Assembly: GCA_934436245.1 (NCBI GenBank) | Contig: CAKSAM010000017.1 | Span: forward strand, 1 to 51,961 | Direction: 5' to 3' | Origin: an uncultured Acetatifactor sp. | GTDB taxonomy: Bacteria > Bacillota > Clostridia > Lachnospirales > Lachnospiraceae | DNA length: 51,961 nt | Part shown: positions 1-8,199 of the stretch, one piece after another | Numbering within the stretch: the stretch's first letter is position 1 | Layout of the letters: every line of letters starts with the position of its first letter | Made by a program: the position numbers and the translations under genes | Notes under the pieces: generated by a model | What the model saw: only the letters and a program-made list of their open reading frames with translations | Database searches by the model: none | What the model was told of the DNA's origin: nothing

Positions 1-100
1 AATTCCTCTTTATAATTCAAGATGTAAATGAAAAATATTTGTGATTTTGTGGTAAATTTTACAGTTTGTTTAGAAATGGTATGGTTTTTGCTCCGTTTTT

Positions 101-109
101 TGTTATAAT
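101..109 (+). promoter_or_regulatory. Extended -10 promoter, hisK side
   Basis: TGTTATAAT at 101-109 matches the extended -10 form TGnTATAAT. No good -35 hexamer lies at the right distance, which is acceptable for this class. The expected transcript has a leader of about 130 nt before the ATG at 249. A small perfect hairpin, ATCTGTC/GACAGAT (132-138 with 147-153), lies in that leader. Confidence 0.5.
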
Positions 110-248
110 AAGTTCACTTGCAGGAAAACATATCTGTCCGTCTGCAGACAGATTCCGGATTCAGTAATTGGAAAATGTTTTTCAGAAGTTCAAAAAATGA
201 TGAAATCACATTTATAATAAATTTATAATAACCAGAAAGGATAAAAAT

Positions 249-1070
249 ATGTCTATCAAAGCAGATTGTCATCTTCACTCTTCTTTTTCCGGAGATTCAA
301 AGGCTCCCATGCCAGAGATGATCGATAAAGGGATCTCTCTGGGACTGGAAACCATGTGCTTCACTGAACATAATGACTTTGATTATCCCCGTACCGAGGA
401 AGGTCCGGGCTCGATCTTTTTACTGAACACGGATTCTTATCTGTATGATGTACTCCGCTGTCGCGCCAAATACGAAGGGAAAATGCGGATCCTCTTCGGC
501 GTGGAGTTGGGATTGCAGCCGCATCTGGCAGACCGCAATGAGGATTTTACTTCCGCCTATGATTTTGATTTCGTCATTGGCTCTACCCACCTGTGCCGGG
601 GAATGGATCCCTACTACCCCGAATATTTTGAAAAGTTTTCTTCCGAGGAAGAAGCCATCCGTGCTTATTTTGCAGAGACGCTGGAAAATCTGAAATGCCA
701 TGACGACTATGATGTCTTAGGGCACTTGGATTATATCGTCCGTGTGGCGCCGAACAAAGATAAAAATTATTCCTATGACAAATATAAGGATGCCATCGAT
801 CCGATCCTCGAGTTATTAGTCCGACATGGAAAAGGTCTGGAGTTAAACACCGGAAGCTTCCGCTACGGTCTCAGGCAGCCCCATCCCTGTACCGATGTAT
901 TGCGCCGCTATCACGAACTGGGCGGTGAGATCATCACCGTAGGAACCGACGCCCACAAGACACAGGATGTAGGATCCTATCTGGATCTCGCCTCCGAGAT
1001 CCTGCAGCTGTGCGGTTTCAAATATTATACGATCTACGAAAAACGCAGCCCGGAATATCACAAGCTGTAA
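249..1070 (+). CDS. hisK: Histidinol-phosphatase, PHP family (HisK/HisJ type)
   Basis: A 273-residue protein of the PHP metallophosphoesterase superfamily. Members of this size usually dephosphorylate L-histidinol phosphate in histidine synthesis. Visible metal-binding motifs are DCHLHSSFSGDS near residue 6, FTEHND near residue 39, IGSTHL near residue 110, GHLDYI near residue 157 and GTDAHKT near residue 233, in the order expected for a PHP barrel. The start is supported by AGAAAGGA about 8 nt upstream. No other histidine genes are nearby, so the substrate is inferred from family membership; another phosphoester is possible. The gene is convergent with the membrane-protein gene downstream and shares its terminator. 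Confidence 0.75.
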   Translation: MSIKADCHLHSSFSGDSKAPMPEMIDKGISLGLETMCFTEHNDFDYPRTEEGPGSIFLLNTDSYLYDVLRCRAKYEGKMRILFGVELGLQPHLADRNEDFTSAYDFDFVIGSTHLCRGMDPYYPEYFEKFSSEEEAIRAYFAETLENLKCHDDYDVLGHLDYIVRVAPNKDKNYSYDKYKDAIDPILELLVRHGKGLELNTGSFRYGLRQPHPCTDVLRRYHELGGEIITVGTDAHKTQDVGSYLDLASEILQLCGFKYYTIYEKRSPEYHKL

Positions 1071-1082
1071 AATCCTTTCACT

Positions 1083-1120
1083 AAAAAAACTCTGTTGCCT
1101 ACTTCCGACAGAGTTTTTTT
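1083..1120. terminator. Bidirectional intrinsic terminator shared by convergent genes
   Basis: Stem AAAAAAACTCTGT (1083-1095) pairs perfectly with ACAGAGTTTTTTT (1108-1120) around a 12-nt loop. It ends hisK on the plus strand. On the minus strand one arm encodes the last codons of the convergent gene, whose stop codon lies in the loop. Confidence 0.85.
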
Positions 1121-1875
1121 AATAGCCGACATCCGTGAGCATAGATACTGATACCCCCGGTCTTCGACAGATATTCTCCCACTCCCGTGGCACTGTCCAC
1201 CAGTACCGGGATCACACTGTGCCCTTCCGCTGTGGGAAATACCGTCTCCATGGCAATGTCCATCGCCGTCTCGTTCTTCAGCCAGTCTCTGTCACTCTGT
1301 GTCAGCTCCGTCCGGTACAGGAACACGATCTCGCAGACAGCTTTTGTCTTCTCTGGGATTCTCTCCATCCGTGATGTGATATTGTCGCAGGTCTTTCCCG
1401 GATATTCTGCATCTGTAAGCGCCACATAGTAGCATACCGCATCTTTCGTAAAGGAGAACTTTTTCTTCCGGTAAAATCCCTCTTCTGTCTCCCGAAAACC
1501 ATGTTTTTTCAGGCGTTCTTCCATGGTCTGTTTTCCTGCATCTGCGATCTTCGTAAAATCCCGGTTCAAATACTTATCCACACCCTTCTCCATATCCAGT
1601 GCTGCCGCATCCGGAAAGATACGGATCAGTACCACGACGCTGCTGATACTTAAGATGAAAAAAAGAACAAGGAATACCCAGCCATAAGAAAGGTGTCCTT
1701 CAGAATCGCTTAACACAGCCGGCAGAATAATACACACCCACGACAGTACAAACAAAGCAATCCCTATTACCTCCCAGGTGATCACCTCTTTCCTTGACTT
1801 TTCTCCGGATATTTTTTTCTGTTTATCGTTTTTTATAACCGCCTGTTTTTTCTTTCCACTCGTTTTCCTGCTCAT
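1099..1875 (-). CDS. Membrane protein of unknown function, two TM segments
   Basis: A 258-residue protein I do not recognise. The first ~30 residues are strongly basic (runs of K and R). Two hydrophobic segments follow, at about residues 34-55 and 64-86, and then a soluble domain of about 170 residues. The soluble part begins with an amphipathic stretch (KYLNRDFTKIADAGKQTMEE) and contains a possible nucleotide- or ligand-binding alpha/beta fold, with no motif I can name. The start is ATG with AGGAAAA just upstream. The last codons lie inside the terminator hairpin shared with hisK. It stands alone between terminators, so context gives no clue to its role. Confidence 0.6.
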   Translation of the reverse strand: MSRKTSGKKKQAVIKNDKQKKISGEKSRKEVITWEVIGIALFVLSWVCIILPAVLSDSEGHLSYGWVFLVLFFILSISSVVVLIRIFPDAAALDMEKGVDKYLNRDFTKIADAGKQTMEERLKKHGFRETEEGFYRKKKFSFTKDAVCYYVALTDAEYPGKTCDNITSRMERIPEKTKAVCEIVFLYRTELTQSDRDWLKNETAMDIAMETVFPTAEGHSVIPVLVDSATGVGEYLSKTGGISIYAHGCRLLKKLCRK

Positions 1876-1913
1876 TTTTCCTACATCCCTTCAGCTTTTC
1901 CCCTTTGTAAAAT

Positions 1914-1969
1914 AAAATACCCTCTTCTCTTTCAAAATAAAAATAAGAAAAAAGAAGAGGGGGTATTTT
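1914..1969 (-). terminator. Hairpin with T-rich tail after the DUF523 gene
   Basis: The arms AAAATACCCTCTTCT (1914-1928) and 1953-1969 pair with a two-base bulge (three versus five G:C). Read on the minus strand it is followed by T-rich sequence. It separates the DUF523 gene from the membrane-protein gene, 90 bp past the DUF523 stop. Confidence 0.6.
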
Positions 1970-2057
1970 CAAGCCGTTCATTTATCAGCCGCCAACGGTG
2001 GGCGAACATTATTTACATCTTTATCATATTGCCATAACGTTCATTTGTCAATCTTTA

Positions 2058-2516
2058 TTATTTTTCCAAAGTTGGATGTGTTCTTTCACCAGTTCTCAAA
2101 ACAATGTATTGGCTGTCCATCACACGGAAGCCGTTCTTTTCCAACAATTCCGCAAATACTCCCTGTCCGGGAATGAGTTTACCTGTAAAGCTTCCATCGT
2201 AGATCTGCCTTACGCCGCAGCTGGGGCTTCTGGACTGTAAGACTGCAAGATCAATGCCATTCTCTTCGGCGATCCGGAGTGCTTCTTCTGCGCCTTCCCG
2301 GAACTGCCTGTCCACATTTATGCCTTTGCAGTTTCTGACCACACCGTCCACGATCTCCGATGGATCTCTGGGTATTGTAAGTCCTCCCAGTACTTCGGGG
2401 CAGACTGGGATCACCTCATGCCCTTCCAGATATTTTGCCACACGCTCGCTGTAATTATTTTTCCCGTTATATTTGCAGTTCTCGCCCAACAGGCAGGCGC
2501 TGACCAGTATTTTCAC
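2058..2516 (-). CDS. DUF523 family protein (YbbK-like)
   Basis: A 152-residue protein with the hallmark DUF523 features: the N-terminal SACLLGENCKYNG with two cysteines, VIPVCPEVLGGL with a third, and AVLQSRSPSCG with another. The conserved cysteines suggest metal or Fe-S binding, but the family function is not established. The start is GTG, with AAGGAG six nucleotides upstream. It is monocistronic: a hairpin lies downstream and more than 120 bp separates it from cls upstream. Confidence 0.8.
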   Translation of the reverse strand: MKILVSACLLGENCKYNGKNNYSERVAKYLEGHEVIPVCPEVLGGLTIPRDPSEIVDGVVRNCKGINVDRQFREGAEEALRIAEENGIDLAVLQSRSPSCGVRQIYDGSFTGKLIPGQGVFAELLEKNGFRVMDSQYIVLRTGERTHPTLEK

Positions 2517-2642
2517 GTTCCACTCCTTCTCCCACAGAAAACAAATTCCATATTACAAAACCGGAACTCTTTTCCGCACATCCGAAAAATGTCCCGGTTC
2601 TTTATCGTTACATTCATTTTGCACTGACTAAACAGACATCTG

Positions 2643-4223
2643 TTACAATAGCGGTGCGATCAGGCGCATGATACACTGCCAGCCTCTCACTGCCATATTT
2701 TTCCTTCCATCCCGGTATTTATCGGTGACTTCCTCACTATCCTGTATCAGCTTATCAAAATCTGCCTCAATATCCCGGATAGCATCGCAGCCGTGCATCC
2801 ATACACCATTTTCAAAATGATGGTAAAGACTTCGGTAATCCATGTTGATGGTACCGACGGTCGCCGTATCCTCATCACACAGCATCTGCTTCGCATGCAA
2901 AAAGCCCGGGGTATATTCATAGATTCTCACGCCCTGACGCACCAGTCCGGAATAATAAGATCTGGTCACACCGTAGATGATTTTTTTATCCGGAATACCG
3001 GGGGTAAATACACGCACGTCCACGCCCCGTTTGGCTGCCAGTCCCAGCTCTCTCGTCATCTCATCACTGATGATCAGATAGGGAGTTGCCACATAGAGGC
3101 GTTTCTTCGCCGTCTTGATCAGGTTCAGGTAGACATTCTCACCCACCGGCTCTCCGTCCAGTGGAGAATCCGCATAGGGCTGTACATAGCCGGACGCCTT
3201 CTGCACATTTCCGTCTTCCACACCTTCCTGCCATGCCTTCAGATATTTTTCATAATCTGTATCCGCCTGTCCCATAACGTTCCACATTTCCAAAAACATC
3301 ATGGTAAAATTCTGTACCGCTCTGCCGGTCAGCTTCACACCGGTATCCTTCCAGTAGCCGTAAGGATGCGTGATATTAAAATACTCATCTGCCAGATTAT
3401 ATCCACCGGTGAATCCTACTTTTCCGTCGATGACCATAATCTTACGATGATCGCGATTATTCATGAAAATATTTAAAAAGGGCACTACATAGTTAAATAC
3501 CCGGCACTGTACACCGATGGCATTCATGCGGTCTATAAAGCTTTTATCCAAAAAGCCGATACAGCCCACATCGTCGTACAGGATACGGACTTCCACGCCC
3601 TCGGCAGCCTTTCTTGCCAATACATCTTTCAGCCGTGCAAAAGCCTCCGCCTCCTCTATGGCATGATATTCCAGGAATATAAAGTGCTTTGCCTTCTCCA
3701 GTTCCTTAAGCTGTTCCTCATATCCCAGATAAGCTTCCGGATAGAATTTCACATCTGTTCCATCATACACCGGATAATTACCATACTTCCAGACATAATG
3801 GCATTGATTTGCCAGCAGAGGATCTTCCTGCTCCAGCCGCTGCAATATTGTCTCATTCTGAACATTCAGAGGAATCAGTTGTGCATCCACATCCTCAAAT
3901 TTCCGGATGATTTTATGCATAGCCTCTTTATGTCCGAACAATCCGTAAATACACAGACCGAACACAGGAAATGCCAATATTACAATGATCCAGGGCATCT
4001 TAAATGCAGCATTGGTATGTTTCCCATAAATCCTGAGTGCCACCAGTAGTGCAAACAGACTGGTCAGCAGGGAGATCACTGAAGAATACTGATACAGTTT
4101 GATCATCAATACCAGTATCCAGCCGATCTGTAAAAGCACAGCCAATGCTGCAAACGCAATTCTTCCTATGCTGTTTTTCACATTCCCTTTTACTTCAGAA
4201 CGCATCTGCTTTTTCTTACCCAT
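2643..4223 (-). CDS. cls: Cardiolipin synthase, phospholipase D family
   Basis: A 526-residue membrane enzyme that condenses phosphatidylglycerol (or PG plus a second phospholipid) to cardiolipin. Two or three hydrophobic segments occupy about residues 20-95. Two HKD catalytic motifs follow: HRKIMVID near residue 259 and HAKQMLCD near residue 443, each with the downstream GG/GT-x-N element (GGYNLAD, GTINMD). The reading frame is open 28 codons further upstream, but the ATG at 4223 has the best ribosome site (AAGAGGA, 4-5 nt away) and starts the usual basic MGKKKQ N-terminus. The gene stands alone. Confidence 0.9.
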   Translation of the reverse strand: MGKKKQMRSEVKGNVKNSIGRIAFAALAVLLQIGWILVLMIKLYQYSSVISLLTSLFALLVALRIYGKHTNAAFKMPWIIVILAFPVFGLCIYGLFGHKEAMHKIIRKFEDVDAQLIPLNVQNETILQRLEQEDPLLANQCHYVWKYGNYPVYDGTDVKFYPEAYLGYEEQLKELEKAKHFIFLEYHAIEEAEAFARLKDVLARKAAEGVEVRILYDDVGCIGFLDKSFIDRMNAIGVQCRVFNYVVPFLNIFMNNRDHRKIMVIDGKVGFTGGYNLADEYFNITHPYGYWKDTGVKLTGRAVQNFTMMFLEMWNVMGQADTDYEKYLKAWQEGVEDGNVQKASGYVQPYADSPLDGEPVGENVYLNLIKTAKKRLYVATPYLIISDEMTRELGLAAKRGVDVRVFTPGIPDKKIIYGVTRSYYSGLVRQGVRIYEYTPGFLHAKQMLCDEDTATVGTINMDYRSLYHHFENGVWMHGCDAIRDIEADFDKLIQDSEEVTDKYRDGRKNMAVRGWQCIMRLIAPLL

Positions 4224-4308
4224 AATGTCCTCTTTTCTCATTCGTCCTGCCAAAATCACAAGTAATCTCCCCATCACAGACTGCCTGCACTGCGCACAGA
4301 CAACCATG

Positions 4309-4336
4309 AATATATCCTATGATGCCAGGGTTCCAA
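4309..4336 (-). promoter_or_regulatory. Probable cls promoter
   Basis: On the minus strand TTGGAA (4331-4336) and TATATT (4309-4314) are separated by 16 bp. The -35 falls inside the outer arm of the palindrome at 4328-4388, so folding of or protein binding to that element could affect cls transcription. Confidence 0.45.
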
Positions 4337-4426
4337 GGTCTAAGCCCACATGAGCTTGCTCATATGTGGGTGAAAGACCTTGGGACCCACCCCGATATGA
4401 GCATAAAAGTGGGATGATAATCCCAC
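4328..4426. repeat. Two adjacent palindromic elements upstream of cls
   Basis: GGGTTCCAAGGTCT (4328-4341) pairs with 4375-4388 with one mismatch. Inside it CCCACATGAGC (4345-4355) pairs with GCTCATATGTGGG (4358-4370) around a 2-nt turn. A second perfect hairpin, GTGGGAT-GATA-ATCCCAC (4409-4426), follows. Neither has a clear T-run, so they do not look like ordinary terminators. They may be a short intergenic repeat or a leader structure. Confidence 0.6.
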
Positions 4427-4519
4427 GATATGCGAATATTGGGGGGATTGTCTTATGGTATAACATTTTTGAAAAAATCTCAATAGGTCTATAGACTACA
4501 ACTGTCCTCTTTTGTCTGT

Positions 4520-5059
4520 CTAACCACAGCTTCTGTCACACAGTACCACCACTGTAGACGGCGTGGTCTGGGCAGGAATACTTCTTGTGGAAGAGGAATA
4601 GATGACCACCAGATTATGATTTGCGGGACTCGCCTGGAAATACTGGTTGTTCACGGTACGCACATCCACGGTGCCATCCAGATTCAGCTGCAGAGTCTGC
4701 TCCTCATTGACCAAGGAATTGTTGTAATAGCTCACATCCACATACCGGTCGCTTCTCTCTTCAGCCACTACCACTGCAGTATACTGAGGTGGATAGATCA
4801 GGGGCATGGGGGCATCATTGCGATACCAGAAGGTTGCCATCATTCCCACTGACAACGTCGTGAAATCCACCACATAGGTATCGGGGTTGATAAAAAAGTT
4901 CACTGTATTGCCATCCGTATCCTCGATAGCAGCAAATAACAGACATCCGTCGGCTCTGCGGCCGCCCTGTCCTGCCGGTACCAGATCCACGATCGTTCCC
5001 TTCATGGAACAGAAGCTGTTTCTTCTCATAGGTCTCTGAAACGAAAATCGATAATCCAT
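4520..5059 (-). CDS. Unrecognised 179-residue protein
   Basis: I do not recognise this protein. It opens with MDYRFSFQRPMRRN and then shows beta-rich segments (KGTIVDLVPAG, CLLFAAIEDTDGNTVNFFI, TYVVDFTTLSVGMMATFWY) that resemble an OB-like or small beta-barrel fold. The C-terminal part is Ser/Thr/Asn/Gln rich and ends in CDRSCG. There is no signal peptide or TM segment. The start has AGGAGAG six nucleotides upstream. A promoter directly upstream abuts the MITE-like palindrome. It may be a family-restricted protein of Lachnospiraceae; function unknown. Confidence 0.6.
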   Translation of the reverse strand: MDYRFSFQRPMRRNSFCSMKGTIVDLVPAGQGGRRADGCLLFAAIEDTDGNTVNFFINPDTYVVDFTTLSVGMMATFWYRNDAPMPLIYPPQYTAVVVAEERSDRYVDVSYYNNSLVNEEQTLQLNLDGTVDVRTVNNQYFQASPANHNLVVIYSSSTRSIPAQTTPSTVVVLCDRSCG

Positions 5060-5092
5060 AGTCTCTCCTGTGAATTATAAAAGCTTTCTTCT

Positions 5093-5122
5093 AATATATG
5101 CACGCCTCGCTGTTGTTGTCAC
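5093..5122 (-). promoter_or_regulatory. Candidate promoter for the 179-residue protein
   Basis: On the minus strand GTGACA (5117-5122) and TATATT (5093-5098) are 18 bp apart. The -35 lies one base outside the palindromic element at 5124-5291. A second -10-like TATAAT lies at 5074-5079. Confidence 0.4.
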
Positions 5123-5123
5123 A

Positions 5124-5291
5124 CCTAGGATAACGGTTTCTAAATAACTACACCATTCACGTAGAATATTTTTCTGAGAGTGCAGGATAAAAAACGTAGG
5201 CGTAGCGGGCTACGCTGAGGATTTTTAGCCTGTGCTATCGGGAAAATAGGCAAGTGATATGGGGTAGTTAATTTAAAACTGTTATACTAGG
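5124..5291. mobile_element. 168-bp MITE-like palindromic element
   Basis: The whole interval is one imperfect inverted repeat. The left end begins CCTAGGATAACGGTTT. The right end, read on the other strand, begins CCTAGTATAACAGTTT. The match continues inwards through AACTAC.CCAT, TCAC, TATTTT, CAGG.TAAAAA and the central GCGTAGC-GG-GCTACGC (roughly three quarters identical, with a few one-base gaps). There is no ORF. If the TA in CTAG at both ends (5126-5127, 5288-5289) is a target duplication, this fits a non-autonomous Tc1/mariner/IS630-type MITE; that family assignment is inference. Confidence 0.6.
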
Positions 5292-5296
5292 ATAAA

Positions 5297-5335
5297 ACAA
5301 GGGATCACTACTGTAAAAATAGTGATCCCTGTTTT
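5297..5335 (-). terminator. mnmA terminator
   Basis: AGGGATCACTA and TAGTGATCCCT form an 11-bp perfect stem around a 9-nt loop, with TTGTTTT following on the minus strand. It begins one or two bases after the mnmA stop codon. Confidence 0.85.
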
Positions 5336-5336
5336 C

Positions 5337-6416
5337 CTACAGAACAATGGTCCCACCGCCCAGTACATGCTCATCCTGATAGAATACCATGGCCTGCCCT
5401 GGTGTTGCGGCACGCACCGGTGCATCGAAGGTACAGAGTACTCTGCCATCCGGTTGTTTTGTAAGCGTTCCATATTCTCCCTTATGATTATAGCGGATCT
5501 TCGCCAGTACTCTGACGGGTTCTGTGACATCCTCCACTGCCATATAATTCACATTTTCACATAATACTTTGTCCGTGAAAAGTTCCCGGTTGGAACCGAT
5601 CACCACCTCATTGGTCTCGGGGCGGATGGCAGTAACAAACACCCTCTCTCCCATGGGAAGCTCCAGTCCTCTGCGCTGTCCTAAGGTATAATGGGTAATT
5701 CCCTTATGATGCCCCAGTATCCTGCCGTCCTCCGCGACAAAATTGCCCGGACCCGGTACCTTTTCTCCTGCTTCTCTGTCAATAAAGGAAGCATAATCGT
5801 TATCCGGCACAAAGCAGATTTCCTGACTGTCCGGCTTATGTGCCACCGGAAGTCCCGCTTCTTCTGCCATGGCACGGATCTCATCCTTAGTGTATTCTCC
5901 CACCGGCATCAGGGTATGAGCCAGCTGCTCCTGCGTCAGGTTATACAGCGCATAGGTCTGGTCCTTCGCCGCCGTAACGGAATTGCGGATGGCGAAACGG
6001 CCGTTTGGCAGTCTGTCGATCCTCGCATAATGTCCCGTGGCAATATAATCCGCGCCGATCTCTAAGCTCCTCTGTAACAGGGATTCCCATTTCACGTAAC
6101 GGTTGCAGGCAATGCAGGGATTGGGGGTATGGCCTCTTAAATACTCGTCCACAAAATAATCCATGACATGACACTTGAACTCTTTTTTAAAGTTCATGAC
6201 ATAGTAAGGAATCTCCAGTCTCTGTGCCACTCTTCTGGCATCATCCACCGCTGACAGACCACAGCAGCCGCCATTGGCTTCCTTGGCTGCTTCCTCTTCG
6301 TCCTGCCAGATCTGCATGGTGACACCGATCACGTCATAGCCCTGTTCCTTCAATAACATGGCCGCCACGGAGGAATCCACGCCTCCGGACATGCCCACTA
6401 CTACTTTTTTCTTCAT
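5337..6416 (-). CDS. mnmA: tRNA-uridine 2-sulfurtransferase MnmA (TrmU)
   Basis: A 359-residue cytoplasmic enzyme that adenylates and thiolates U34 of tRNA Lys, Glu and Gln to s2U. The PP-loop SGGVDSS is near residue 9. The two catalytic cysteines are visible in NPCIACNR near residue 101 and SQEICFVP near residue 199. The C-terminal beta-barrel ends normally. It starts 5 nt after nifU, with only a weak ribosome site, so it is probably translationally coupled. The cluster nifS-nifU-mnmA places a cysteine desulfurase next to its sulfur acceptors, and sulfur could pass from NifS directly to MnmA. Confidence 0.95.
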   Translation of the reverse strand: MKKKVVVGMSGGVDSSVAAMLLKEQGYDVIGVTMQIWQDEEEAAKEANGGCCGLSAVDDARRVAQRLEIPYYVMNFKKEFKCHVMDYFVDEYLRGHTPNPCIACNRYVKWESLLQRSLEIGADYIATGHYARIDRLPNGRFAIRNSVTAAKDQTYALYNLTQEQLAHTLMPVGEYTKDEIRAMAEEAGLPVAHKPDSQEICFVPDNDYASFIDREAGEKVPGPGNFVAEDGRILGHHKGITHYTLGQRRGLELPMGERVFVTAIRPETNEVVIGSNRELFTDKVLCENVNYMAVEDVTEPVRVLAKIRYNHKGEYGTLTKQPDGRVLCTFDAPVRAATPGQAMVFYQDEHVLGGGTIVL

Positions 6417-6421
6417 AGATC

Positions 6422-6859
6422 TTAATAGTCTTCCTCTTCTTCGCCCTCACTGATATCGTTCTTGGGCTTCTGCAGTCCCTCAATAGTGATATGGTTCTTC
6501 TCTGCATAATCCCACAGAGCTGCATGAATGGCTTCCTCTGCCAAAAGTGAGCAGTGTACCTTTACGGGAGGCAGTCCGTCCAGAGCCTCCATTACCGCCT
6601 TGTTCGTTACCTGCAAAGCTTCCTGGATGGTCTTACCTTTTACCAGTTCGGTAGCCATGGAGCTGGTAGCTACGGCAGCACCGCAGCCGAAGGTCTTGAA
6701 CTTTGCTTCTCTGATGATCCCGTTTTCATCAATATCCAGGAACATTCTCATAATATCTCCGCACTTGGCGTTACCTACGGTACCTACGCCGCTGGCATCC
6801 TCGATCTCCCCGACATTTCTGGGGTTCTGAAAGTGATCCATTACTTTTTCACTGTACAT
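6422..6859 (-). CDS. nifU: NifU/IscU-type Fe-S cluster scaffold
   Basis: A 145-residue protein corresponding to the N-terminal scaffold domain of NifU. It assembles Fe-S clusters from sulfur supplied by the neighbouring desulfurase. The three ligand cysteines are present in NAKCGDIM, TFGCGAAV and KVHCSLLA, and the conserved Asp follows the first cysteine. It ends in an acidic tail (EGEEEEDY) beyond the usual domain. It lies between nifS (26 bp gap) and mnmA (5 bp gap) in one transcript. AGAGGA precedes the ATG by about 10 nt. Confidence 0.93.
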   Translation of the reverse strand: MYSEKVMDHFQNPRNVGEIEDASGVGTVGNAKCGDIMRMFLDIDENGIIREAKFKTFGCGAAVATSSMATELVKGKTIQEALQVTNKAVMEALDGLPPVKVHCSLLAEEAIHAALWDYAEKNHITIEGLQKPKNDISEGEEEEDY

Positions 6860-6885
6860 GTATCTGTTATCCTCTTCTTTCTTGC

Positions 6886-8064
6886 TTAGTTGTTCTTCTG
6901 ATTTTTCAGAAAATCTTCATATAAAGGAGACATATCCCGCAGTCTCTGTACGATTTTCTTCACTTCTTCTGCTACGATATCCATTTCTTCCTTCGTGCTA
7001 TCCTCAGACAAGGTCAGACGTAAGGAACCGTGAGCCTCCTCATGCTTTAAACCAATGGCTAACAGCACATGGGAAGGATCTAAGGATCCGGAAGTGCATG
7101 CGGAACCGCTGGAAGCACAGATCCCCTTCATATCCAACATGATCAGCATGGATTCTCCCTCGATGAACAGGAAGGAGAAATTGATATTATTCGGAAGTCT
7201 CTTCGTGCGGTGACCGTTCAGCCAGCAATGAGGGATCTCATTCTCCAGACGTCCGATCAGATAATCCCGCAGCTCGATCTCCTTGCGAGTCTTGCTGTCC
7301 ATGATACGCATAGCACGCTCTACGGCTGCCCCCAGTCCCACGATACCGGGAATGTTCTCCGTTCCGGCTCTGCGGCTTCTCTCCTGCGCTCCGCCGTGTA
7401 CAAAAGAACGGATCTTCACTCCTTTACGGATATATAAAAAGCCGATACCCTTGGGGCCGTTTAATTTGTGTCCGCTGGCACTGAGCATGTCTATATGCAT
7501 CTCATCTACATTGATGGGAACCTGCGCATAAGCCTGTACCGCATCCGTATGAAATAACACGCCATGCTCCTTGGCGATCTCACCGATCTCGGCGATAGGC
7601 TCGATAGTACCGATCTCGTTGTTGGCAAACATCACACTGATCAGAATGGTATCTGGGCGGATGGCTGCTTTCAGCTCATCCAGGCTGATCAGTCCGTCTC
7701 TGTCCACATTCAGATAGGTGATCTCAAAGCCTCTCTTCTCCAGATACTCACAGGTATGGAGAATGGCATGGTGTTCGATCTTCGTGGTGATGATATGTTT
7801 TCCCTTGGAAGCATAAGCTTCTGCGGTGGCTTTTAATGCCCAGTTGTCGGACTCGGAACCGCCGGCGGTAAAATAGATCTCTTCCGGCTTCGCTCCCAGG
7901 CTGTCCGCGATTGTCTGGCGGGCATGATCCATAGCCTTTTTGCTCTCGGCACCCAGACTGTAGATGGTGCTGGCATTGCCGTAATATTCACTGAAATACG
8001 GGAGCATCGCATCTACGACCTCCGGTGCCGCCTTCGTTGTTGCTGCATTATCTAAATATATCAT
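6886..8064 (-). CDS. nifS: Cysteine desulfurase NifS/IscS
   Basis: A 392-residue PLP enzyme that converts cysteine to alanine and carries the sulfur as a persulfide. Visible are the N-terminal YLDNAATT, the PLP-contacting HTDAVQAYAQ, the Schiff-base lysine in SASGHKLNGPKG near residue 203, and the active-site cysteine in SSGSACTSGS near residue 325. The short loop pattern is that of group I desulfurases. It heads the nifS-nifU-mnmA operon. No IscR-type regulator is adjacent. GAGG precedes the ATG. Confidence 0.95.
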   Translation of the reverse strand: MIYLDNAATTKAAPEVVDAMLPYFSEYYGNASTIYSLGAESKKAMDHARQTIADSLGAKPEEIYFTAGGSESDNWALKATAEAYASKGKHIITTKIEHHAILHTCEYLEKRGFEITYLNVDRDGLISLDELKAAIRPDTILISVMFANNEIGTIEPIAEIGEIAKEHGVLFHTDAVQAYAQVPINVDEMHIDMLSASGHKLNGPKGIGFLYIRKGVKIRSFVHGGAQERSRRAGTENIPGIVGLGAAVERAMRIMDSKTRKEIELRDYLIGRLENEIPHCWLNGHRTKRLPNNINFSFLFIEGESMLIMLDMKGICASSGSACTSGSLDPSHVLLAIGLKHEEAHGSLRLTLSEDSTKEEMDIVAEEVKKIVQRLRDMSPLYEDFLKNQKNN

Positions 8065-8082
8065 ATTGCCTCATTTCTGCAT

Positions 8083-8138
8083 ATTATATGCTTGTTTCGC
8101 TGCTATTCATGATAGCATTCACTTTACGGTTCTGTCAA
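8083..8138 (-). promoter_or_regulatory. nifS operon promoter
   Basis: On the minus strand TTGACA (8133-8138) and TATCAT (8109-8114) are 18 bp apart. A further TATAAT at 8083-8088 may be a second -10. Confidence 0.6.
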
Positions 8139-8199
8139 CAATGGAGACCGAATATACTTTTGCAAGATCTTTTATCCGAAAAGGATCCAGATTCCGCTT

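Noticed and set aside
2793..3476. Long plus-strand ORFs opposite cls, murE, recJ and secF
   Set aside because: They are shadows of strong minus-strand genes, with His/Ile/Gln-rich composition and no ribosome sites.
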